64,000 nucleotides of DNA from Bog-473 sp963704355 (GTDB taxonomy: Bacteria > Actinomycetota > Acidimicrobiia > Acidimicrobiales > RAAP-2). Positions 58,478-64,000 of this stretch are shown piece by piece. Location of the stretch: contig OY969891.1 of assembly GCA_963704355.1 (NCBI GenBank), positions 1,798,001 through 1,862,000 on the forward strand, in the 5' to 3' direction. Position 1 is the first letter of the stretch, and every line of letters starts with the position of its first letter. The notes beneath the pieces are model-generated. The model searched no databases, was not told the origin of the DNA, and worked only from the letters and a program-made list of their open reading frames with translations. Position numbers and translations under genes: made by a program.

Positions 58478-59006
58478 TTATGCCCCTCGCCTCTTCCTAA
58501 TCTCCATGCCAGTCTTCCGAAGCGCCAGAGCCACCGTGTCACCACTGACACCAAAGCGTCTCCCTACCGTTGCCAGTGATTGACCTGACTGGTAAAGTTG
58601 GATAGCTACCTTTACATCGGTAGGACTAGAGCTTGGGGTACCGAAGCTCTAGTCCCGCTCGCTGAGCCGCCAAAGTAACCGTCTCTCGGTTAACTCCATA
58701 GGCCTTGGCGATGTCCCGAACTGGGACCCCGGCCTTGAAGTCGGCCAGTAGCTGATCCAGGGCTGACCCGGTGAGTCTCCGTTGCTTCTGTCGAGGCGCT
58801 CGAGGTTTCCGGACAACCCGTACTGGGATCCTGGTCCCGTCAGCAGGTGGGTGGAGCAATTCACGCCACTTAAGGGCTGTTCGGCTTTTGTTCGAGTAAA
58901 CCCCCACAAGCTCCACTGTTCCCGGTCTGGCGCTCGGGCTGCGGTCGGAAAACGAGAACAGCGCTCGGCCTTGTGGCCGTTCATTTCTCGTGGCCGAATG
59001 CACCAT
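58478..59006 (-). pseudogene. Tandem helix-turn-helix protein, frameshifted
   Basis: Frame 1 (from ATG 59006, stop TAG 58626) ends with an HTH: LTGSALDQLLADFKAGVPVRDIAKAYGVNRETVTLAAQRAG. The next frame continues at once with a second HTH, YQSGQSLATVGRRFGVSGDTVALALRKTGMEIRKRRG, ending at TAA 58478-58480. One base too many near 58627-58632 separates them. Proteins with two such resolvase-like HTH units occur beside mobile elements, so I read this as one broken gene. The N-terminal part is unrecognised. Listed sequences are short motif anchors only; the second HTH has no start of its own. Confidence 0.55.
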
Positions 59007-59064
59007 GTGACGCAAGCATTGGCGGGCGTTTCAGCTTCGCGGGTTCGAGATTCCCCTTCAAACG

Positions 59065-60423
59065 TCAGGCAGACGCCATCTCGTCGATTGAGGGTCCCCG
59101 CGTGATCACGGCAGCGTCGGCTGCCGCGACACCGGAAGCCCAACCCGACCAATCGCCCATCGTGATCCGGTTGTGGGCCAAGTCCGGAAATGCCTCGTTG
59201 CGAAACTCCTCTACCCGGCAAGAGCGTTCTGCAAGGACTGGGAGAAATGCGCTTCCCCGCTCCTCGACCGCATGCGCCACGGCTGCACCGGCAGCCTCTT
59301 CGAGTCGTCGGCCGATGCGGTTTGCAAAACCGAGAAGGAACGACCGTCTGAAAGCGCTGCTTCGTGCTCGCTTGCCCCGATCACCGGCGCGCACCATGGC
59401 GCTCCTCACTTGAAGCAGCAGCGAGGTATAGAGCAGCTCCACGGATGCGAGGTCTCCCGCGAATCCAAAAACAGTCGAAAACCCAAGGTCCTTGCTCCAG
59501 ACGGCGCGGCACTGGGAAGCCTCGCCGATTACCGCCAGCAGGGTTGCTTTGGCCTGAGCGTACGGATCGTCAATGCCGATCCGCATCGCCGACGGCTGTT
59601 CTCCGGAACTCCGTCCGGCTCCGCGAGCAGCCAGAAGAGCGTCATCGATCGCATGGCGCGTCATGAGCTCTTGAGCCTTCGCAGTGAGGGCGTCGGCCTC
59701 CTCGTCGAACTCCGTGGATTCTGCTTTGGCGAGAAGCGCCCGGATCCGCTCGAGGTGGCGCGCCTCGGCCAATCGAGTCTCCGGCCGCCACGCCAGCGCG
59801 GCGTCGAGGGCCGCTGAACGGTCCCACTGTGAAGGCGGTGGGACGAGGAGCGGTATCGCGGGCAGGTCATGCAGCATCACGATCAGTTCCAGGGCCGTTC
59901 GCAAAAGCGCCGCGCGGCTGAGACCACGCTCCTCGGCATAGTGCGCAAGGTGATCGTCGGCCGGACCCCATAGGAGGACTGCTCCAATCTCCTCGAGCTG
60001 TTCCAACCACGCGGGAAGGACGCGTTGACGCGATCGATAGGTCTCGGACTCCTCGGCAACGGCGACGACTGCGAGATGCGCGTGATGAGCGCTCGCATGC
60101 CGGGCCACAACCCGGTAGAGGTCGGCCGGTTGCCAACCGCGCTCCCACGCCTGGTCAATCTCGCCGCAGAGGTACGAGCAGATCAGCGCCGGGACGAGTC
60201 CCGGCGTGATACCCGCCACTTGACCAACCCCTTGCGCCCACCAATCGGTGAGCGCAGCAAGCTCGGCGCCGGCCTGATTTCCCAGGCCGATATCGAACTT
60301 TCCCAGGGTGGAGACGAACAGATCCTCGATTCGTCGGATTGTGCCAACCGACTGCAGGCGCGCCTTCGGTTGCTTCGGTGGCTGCAAACCGGCGCGGATG
60401 CGCTGGCGGCTGCGTCGTCCCAT
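59065..60423 (-). CDS. DUF2786-containing protein
   Basis: 452 residues from ATG 60423 with AAAGGAC just upstream (the open frame to 60573 would overlap the toxin-antitoxin operator). The DUF2786 motif is near residue 225: RIRALLAKAESTEFDEEADA followed by LTAKAQELMTRHAID. The N-terminal 200 residues are helical with a basic MGRRSRQRIRAG start; the C-terminal part has an AVWSKDLGFSTVFGFAGD strand region and a long helix with RAGDRGKRARSSAFRRSFLLGF. The family is widespread in mobile elements and phages, with no established activity. Divergent from vapB with a 166-bp gap that holds the palindromic operator. Confidence 0.85.
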   Translation of the reverse strand: MGRRSRQRIRAGLQPPKQPKARLQSVGTIRRIEDLFVSTLGKFDIGLGNQAGAELAALTDWWAQGVGQVAGITPGLVPALICSYLCGEIDQAWERGWQPADLYRVVARHASAHHAHLAVVAVAEESETYRSRQRVLPAWLEQLEEIGAVLLWGPADDHLAHYAEERGLSRAALLRTALELIVMLHDLPAIPLLVPPPSQWDRSAALDAALAWRPETRLAEARHLERIRALLAKAESTEFDEEADALTAKAQELMTRHAIDDALLAARGAGRSSGEQPSAMRIGIDDPYAQAKATLLAVIGEASQCRAVWSKDLGFSTVFGFAGDLASVELLYTSLLLQVRSAMVRAGDRGKRARSSAFRRSFLLGFANRIGRRLEEAAGAAVAHAVEERGSAFLPVLAERSCRVEEFRNEAFPDLAHNRITMGDWSGWASGVAAADAAVITRGPSIDEMASA

Positions 60424-60563
60424 TTCGTCCTTTCTTCGGTTCCCCACGGCTACCACGGTGCTGCGACGGGAGCGGCGATGCACTGCAAGCAGGTGCGACG
60501 TCGCAGGACCCTGAGTTGTGGCTACGGGCCCCCGGAAGATCAAGCTGCGACAAGTGCTGCAGC

Positions 60564-60599
60564 TTCTCAACATGATGTATACTTACATCATGTTGAGAA
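60564..60599 (+). promoter_or_regulatory. 36-bp perfect palindrome, VapB operator, containing the start codon
   Basis: Arms of 16 bp (60564-60579 and 60584-60599) are perfectly complementary around TACT. The antitoxin ATG (60590) lies in the right arm. RHH antitoxins bind such dyads to repress their own operon. In RNA the same sequence would fold over the start codon and could also limit translation. Confidence 0.7.
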
Positions 60600-60844
60600 C
60601 TCAGATCTCCCTGACCGCCGAGGAGCGGCGAGCGCTCGATGCTGAAGCGGCACGAACCGGTAGATCTGTATCCTCCCTCATCAGGGAGGCGGTTGAGACG
60701 GTCTATGGCGTGCAGCGCTCGAGTGACGATGACCTCGCCGCCATGCGTCGGGCATTCGGCTCATGGGGGGACCGTGGCATGGATGGCGAGGCCTGGGTGG
60801 ATCGCCTGCGTTCCGGATCGCGGCTTCCGCAACACGGCGAATGA
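60590..60844 (+). CDS. vapB: Ribbon-helix-helix antitoxin, VapB-type
   Basis: 84 residues from ATG 60590. The N-terminus LRTQISLTAEERRALDAEAARTG is a ribbon-helix-helix DNA-binding fold (strand RTQISLT, then two helices ending near ETVYG). The C-terminal acidic part (DDDLAAMRRAFGSW) should wrap the toxin. The ATG at 60590 is chosen since the RHH strand begins at once; an upstream ATG pair at 60572 would add six residues. The stop overlaps the toxin ATG by 4 nt. It should neutralise the toxin and repress the operon through the palindrome in which its own start lies. Confidence 0.88.
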   Translation: MLRTQISLTAEERRALDAEAARTGRSVSSLIREAVETVYGVQRSSDDDLAAMRRAFGSWGDRGMDGEAWVDRLRSGSRLPQHGE

Positions 60845-61218
60845 CTGCACTGGTCGACACGTCCGTGTTGATCGACTATCTGCGAGGTCATCTTGGGGCT
60901 GGCGAAGTCCTCGAAGCCGAGCGCGCGGCCGCTCCATTGCACGCGAGTGAGATCACCCGCCTGGAGATCCTCGCGGGCATGCGACCACAGGAGGAAGGCG
61001 GTACTCGAGCACTTCTGTCCAGCCTCGTGTGGCACCCGGTGGATGCTGACGTTGCCGAGGAGGCGTGCGCACTCGGCCGGCAATGGCTTGCCAGCCATCA
61101 CTCGATCGATAGCGCGGACCTCGCGATCGCCGCTACCGCCATCAGCGCTGGATCGCGCCTACTCACTCGCAATGTGCGGCATTTTCCGATGTTCGCGGGC
61201 CTACGGCCGCCGTATTGA
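60841..61218 (+). CDS. vapC: PIN-domain toxin, VapC-type ribonuclease
   Basis: 125 residues from ATG 60841, overlapping the antitoxin stop (ATGA). PIN acidic residues: LVDTSVLIDYL (Asp6), EITRLEIL (about residue 40) and SADLAIAATA (about residue 96). The ending LLTRNVRHFPMF is typical of VapC. It would cleave a tRNA or rRNA when unopposed. As a module it probably stabilises the element against loss. Confidence 0.9.
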   Translation: MTALVDTSVLIDYLRGHLGAGEVLEAERAAAPLHASEITRLEILAGMRPQEEGGTRALLSSLVWHPVDADVAEEACALGRQWLASHHSIDSADLAIAATAISAGSRLLTRNVRHFPMFAGLRPPY

Positions 61219-61289
61219 AGACAACATCGACCCCTGCGGTCCTCGCTGAGCAGAACACCTGGCAGAAAGCTACGAGTTACACCTAATAG

Positions 61290-62972
61290 TTATGCCATTT
61301 CGCTCGGTCGCGACCTGCGCCTTTCTGGGGTAGCACGGCGTTCAGCTCCGTTCTGGCTTACAACCAGCAGGTCGGGGTTCGAGTCCCTCAGCGCCGTAGG
61401 TGTCATGGCGCGAACACCCCTCCCTTGGGAGGGGTTTCCGTCATGTTCACCGGTGTCCCCGATCACCAGGCCGCGCCGAATCTCGAATTTCGGCAGGATC
61501 TTGTCGCGTGCTTCCACCGTGAGGCTATGCACGAACGCTTGCGCGACGGCCTTTCTAACCGTCCCGGGTCCGCTGAGAGCGACCGCCTGAAGTTGATCAC
61601 GCAGGGTCTCGACCTCGTCGAGACTGGGCAGCGGCGCAGACGCGTCGGCTGCTACCTCGGCGAGTTCTGCCTGTCGGGCGCGCAACAGCTTGGCCTTGGT
61701 GCCGAGTTCGCGGACACGTTCCGCGAAGATGTCGGCGGTGAGGGTGCCGGCCTCAAAGGCGTGCATGTATCGCTCGACGGCGGCCTCGGTCTTGGCCAGC
61801 TCAGCGTCGGTTGCCGTCAGCTCGTCGTGGCGTTGGCGCACCGTGAGCGTCGCGGCGTCCTGGTGTGCCTGCAGCGCACGGGTAATGAATTCTGGATCGC
61901 TGTAGAGATCGACGAGCGCGTCAAGGACCGCTTCTTCGAGGGCGTCTGCTCGGAGGCGTTCTGCTCCGCACGCCGCCTTCCCGTAGCGCTGAGTCGTCCA
62001 ACAAACGTAGTAGCGATAGCGGTGCCGCTTGCCGTGGGCCGCCACCCCGACGTAGTGGCGTTGACAACGCGAGCAAGTGATGAGCCCGGTCAGTAGGTAC
62101 TCGGGGTGGGCGTCGGCGAAGCGTCGGTCGTATCCCTCGCCGCGCTCGGCCAACAGCGATTGGGACTTCTCGAAGAGGACCCGGTCGAGCAGCGGCAGAT
62201 CGGCTTGGTGGACAACGTCGCGGAAGGAGACCTCGCCGAGGTAGCCCCGGTTACGAAGGATGCCGAGGACGACCTTGGCACTCCATCGTCGTCCGGTGCG
62301 GGTGCGATGACCGTCGTCATTCAGTTCGTTGGCGATGGTGGCCGCACCGGCTCGTTCGGTGCCGTAGCGGGTGAAGATCCGTTCGACTATCGGGAACTCG
62401 GACGGTCGGATGGCGAGGTGGTGGTCGTCGTCGAGTCGCAGCCCGTAAGGGATGGAACCGCCGGGCCATCCACCTCTGGCCGCCTTTCGTTCCATGCCGG
62501 CGACGACGCGGTCGATGATCGTGGCCCGTTCGAACTCGGCGAAGACCCCGAGGAGTTGGATGAGCATTCGCCCGGTCGCCGTGGAGGTGTCGATCGGTTC
62601 GGTGGCCGAGCGGAAGGCCACCCCGATCGTGTCCAGTTCTTCGAGGAGTCCGACGAGCACCTTGAGCGACCGGGCGAAGCGGTCGACCCTGTAGACGAGC
62701 ACGGTGTCGTAGAGGCCGAGGCGTGCGTCGCGTAGCGCTTGTTGGAGAGCGGGTCGTTCGGCGTAGGCGCCGGAGAACTGGTCGGTGTAGGTCTTGACCT
62801 GTTCCCAGCCCGGTTGGCTGGTGACGAAGGCGGCGAGGCGGGTCTCCTGGGCGCCGAGTGAAAACGGCTGGTGGTCCTCGTCAGTGGAGATCCGGAGGTA
62901 GAGCGCGACGCGGGTCGTCCCGCCCGCGGTGAGGTCGGGGGCCGGCCGGGACGTGGTCTTCCTCGATGCCAT
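61290..62972 (-). CDS. Large serine recombinase of element 2
   Basis: 560 residues from ATG 62972 with AAGGAGGT 5 nt upstream (the GTG at 62978 falls in the Shine-Dalgarno). Catalytic Ser in YLRIST (residue 29); VYRVDRFARS; IQLLGVFAEFERATIIDRVV; zinc ribbon CSRCQRHY...YYVCWTTQRYGKAACG; then a helical coiled-coil. It is closely related to the recombinase of element 1 across all these segments. The C-terminal tail (LRDSNPDLLVVSQNGAER) is encoded by the att/tRNA copy and then by the end of element 1, and stops at 61290. The extra tail is an effect of integration and may or may not be tolerated. Confidence 0.92.
   Translation of the reverse strand: MASRKTTSRPAPDLTAGGTTRVALYLRISTDEDHQPFSLGAQETRLAAFVTSQPGWEQVKTYTDQFSGAYAERPALQQALRDARLGLYDTVLVYRVDRFARSLKVLVGLLEELDTIGVAFRSATEPIDTSTATGRMLIQLLGVFAEFERATIIDRVVAGMERKAARGGWPGGSIPYGLRLDDDHHLAIRPSEFPIVERIFTRYGTERAGAATIANELNDDGHRTRTGRRWSAKVVLGILRNRGYLGEVSFRDVVHQADLPLLDRVLFEKSQSLLAERGEGYDRRFADAHPEYLLTGLITCSRCQRHYVGVAAHGKRHRYRYYVCWTTQRYGKAACGAERLRADALEEAVLDALVDLYSDPEFITRALQAHQDAATLTVRQRHDELTATDAELAKTEAAVERYMHAFEAGTLTADIFAERVRELGTKAKLLRARQAELAEVAADASAPLPSLDEVETLRDQLQAVALSGPGTVRKAVAQAFVHSLTVEARDKILPKFEIRRGLVIGDTGEHDGNPSQGRGVRAMTPTALRDSNPDLLVVSQNGAERRATPERRRSRPSEMA
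61353..61395 (+). other. Internal attachment site, copy of the tRNA-Val 3' half
   Basis: CTGGCTTACAACCAGC... to GCGCC matches 41053-41096 with one G missing from the T stem. It is the right end of element 1 and the left end of element 2, and it lies inside the reading frame of recombinase 2. Confidence 0.85.
61416..61435. terminator. GC hairpin beside the internal att site
   Basis: ACCCCTCCC and GGGAGGGGT form a perfect 9-bp stem with a TT loop, followed by TT on +. It lies inside the recombinase 2 frame, so on the - strand it is coding; on + it may stop transcription arriving from element 1. Confidence 0.4.
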
Positions 62973-63222
62973 TGTCACCTCCTTCGCCCGGTCGCGGGTT
63001 CGGTTGGTCCAGACCAGACCTCCACGAGCCCGCTGGTGTCAAGGCCATCTCCCGCTGGCCTTCGGCGAGTACGCCGAGGAGCCCGGCGACAGCGGCGACC
63101 GCCTGCCCCTCCTTTTCCGGCGACATCTCCACGTAGATGACCGGCAGGAGCCGAATGCCCGCTCGTGCCGCCGCGCCCTCTGAACCGGCGTCGCTTGAGC
63201 CGTCGGAATCTGGATCGCTCAC
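62881..63222 (-). CDS. Small protein between methyltransferase and recombinase 2
   Basis: 113 residues from GTG 63222, which overlaps the methyltransferase stop (GTGA). Acidic Ser/Asp-rich start (SDPDSDGSSDAGSEG), then the core IRLLPVIYVEMSPEKEG, AVAAVAGLLGVLA, related to the small gene of element 1. The 3' part overlaps the recombinase start by 92 bp in another frame, so it may be shorter in practice or truly overlapping. As with its paralogue, recombinase partner or directionality factor is a guess from position. Confidence 0.55.
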   Translation of the reverse strand: MSDPDSDGSSDAGSEGAAARAGIRLLPVIYVEMSPEKEGQAVAAVAGLLGVLAEGQREMALTPAGSWRSGLDQPNPRPGEGGDNGIEEDHVPAGPRPHRGRDDPRRALPPDLH

Positions 63223-64000
63223 CCTCGTCCTCGGGTGGCGGAAGAGGCCAGCCGGAAGGTCAACAAGTCCTCGTGGGCGGTCACCGATCGAGCGATGCCG
63301 CGATGGCGAGCCTTACGGACCTGTTCGAGGGCGAAGAATGACGACCGTGGCACGAGGTGGTCGTCTCGCAGAGCGGCGAGAAGGGCGACGTTGCGCTCGT
63401 AGAGGACGAGACCCGCTTCTTCGCCGACCGTGACGAGTGCGCCGGGGAGATCGATGAGTTGCCCGTCGCGCCACCAGGGGCGCACGGTCATGGCGACGAT
63501 CCCGTCAGGTCGCAACAGTTGGGCCGCTCCTCGCATCACGGTGCGTATGGCGTCGAGCAGACCGGCGAGCCCGACGTGGGCGAGGTTCGCCGGATCGGTC
63601 GAGTACCGGTCGTGCTCTTTGCGGACGCCTTGGCCGGGGGTGGCGGTGACCCGACCGTGTAACGACGGACCGTAGGGCGGGGACGTGAGGACCAGAGCGA
63701 CGAGCCCCCGGACGGCCGGGTCGACCAGACTGGCGAGGGATCGCCCGTCCCCGCAGATCACTTCGCCGTGCCCACTGGCGCCTTGGGTGCGAGCAAGGGC
63801 GAGGTTGGCTTCGGCGAGTTCGGCCCATCGGGATTCGTACTCGATACCGATGGCGTCGCGTCCTTGGTGAACCGCTTCGACGAGCGTCGTGCCCACGCCG
63901 GACATGGGGTCCACGCAGATATCGCCGGGTTGGGTGTAGGTGGCGACGGCCCGTGCCGCGATGGCGGGGAGCATCTTTGCTGGGTGGACACCTGACACCT
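63219..64000 (-). CDS. DNA methyltransferase (N4-cytosine/N6-adenine type), 5' end outside the window
   Basis: At least 260 residues; the frame is open to the edge, and the GTG at 63998 may be internal. The SAM-binding motif is ICVDPMSGVGTTLVEAVHQG (motif I after HPAKMLP), and the catalytic motif IV is LVLTSPPYGPSL, in the order I late, typical of the beta group. PYG flanked by TSPP favours N4-cytosine or N6-adenine amino-methylation. No restriction gene is visible to its left in the window. Its stop overlaps the small gene, followed by the recombinase, forming one operon. Confidence 0.85.
   Translation of the reverse strand, partial: VSGVHPAKMLPAIAARAVATYTQPGDICVDPMSGVGTTLVEAVHQGRDAIGIEYESRWAELAEANLALARTQGASGHGEVICGDGRSLASLVDPAVRGLVALVLTSPPYGPSLHGRVTATPGQGVRKEHDRYSTDPANLAHVGLAGLLDAIRTVMRGAAQLLRPDGIVAMTVRPWWRDGQLIDLPGALVTVGEEAGLVLYERNVALLAALRDDHLVPRSSFFALEQVRKARHRGIARSVTAHEDLLTFRLASSATRGRG

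Larger units (their letters stand above)
41053..61395. mobile_element. Integrative element 1, about 20.3 kb, in tRNA-Val
   Basis: Bounded by the tRNA 3' half and its second copy at 61353-61395. The serine recombinase gene lies directly inside the left end and reads into the tRNA. Cargo is patchy in composition, rich in frameshifted genes, an IS and toxin-type genes, and lower in GC around 56500-58600, all as expected for an accreting island. A serine recombinase using a tRNA is less usual than a tyrosine recombinase doing so, but the direct repeat and recombinase position support it. Confidence 0.8.
61396..64000. mobile_element. Integrative element 2 (left part)
   Basis: A second recombinase reads toward the internal att site, with a small gene and a DNA methyltransferase upstream on the same strand. 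The arrangement repeats that of element 1 at the tRNA, so I infer a tandem insertion; its right end is beyond the window. Confidence 0.6.

Noticed and set aside
61409..61440. Hairpin as terminator of recombinase 2
   Set aside because: It lies within that gene, about 130 bp before the stop; kept only as a possible + strand terminator.

Overview
The window is high-GC DNA from an actinobacterium. It carries a fused actinobacterial-type 2-oxoglutarate dehydrogenase (Kgd/SucA), an SCO6745-family protein, GTG starts, GTGA/ATGA stop-start overlaps and TAnnnT hexamers placed 6-9 nt before start codons (leaderless-type promoters). An Acidimicrobiia-like host would fit the gene mix, but this is an inference from gene content alone.

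Positions 1-41000 are chromosomal backbone. In order: an oligopeptide/dipeptide ABC importer (binding protein and two permeases on -, the end of an ATPase on +); a DMT-type transporter behind a palindromic operator; an alpha/beta hydrolase; the run kgd, NYN-S1 ribonuclease, FabZ-like dehydratase, exonuclease III; a coupled FAD-linked oxidase (frameshifted in a C6 run) and TPP enzyme; a UvrD-like helicase; an orphan multicopper-oxidase tail; a Tat-exported berberine-bridge-type oxidase; divergent ddl and murF; a three-gene envelope/regulatory operon (HTH protein, Thr-rich membrane-anchored protein, LysM-BTAD protein) with two related covarying hairpin repeats nearby; a phosphotransferase, aldehyde dehydrogenase, MFS transporter, CHAP amidase and OafA-type acyltransferase; an inositol-phosphatase/SCO6745 pair; and a double-domain ABC permease with its ATPase.

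From 41025 the window is mobile. tRNA-Val(UAC) is the attachment site of two serine-recombinase elements in tandem. Element 1 runs from the tRNA 3' half (41053-41096) to a second 43-nt copy of it (61353-61395). Element 2 starts there and leaves the window. Each recombinase gene reads out through a tRNA copy, so its C-terminal tail is encoded by tRNA sequence. Upstream of each recombinase lies a related small gene. In element 2 this small gene is translationally coupled to a DNA methyltransferase.

Element 1 cargo: a wrecked tyrosine integrase; a 2636-residue secreted RHS/YD-repeat protein with 14 propeller-like repeats inserted before its RHS core and a variable C-terminal tip; a likely immunity gene; an orphan RHS C-terminal cassette split by an IS5-family insertion with a clean 6-bp target duplication; decaying membrane-protein genes; an AT-richer island with a PD-(D/E)XK nuclease-like gene broken by a 28-bp tandem duplication and a membrane/NPCBM-like protein; a frameshifted tandem-HTH gene; a DUF2786 protein; and a VapBC toxin-antitoxin pair whose start codon lies inside a 36-bp perfect palindrome.
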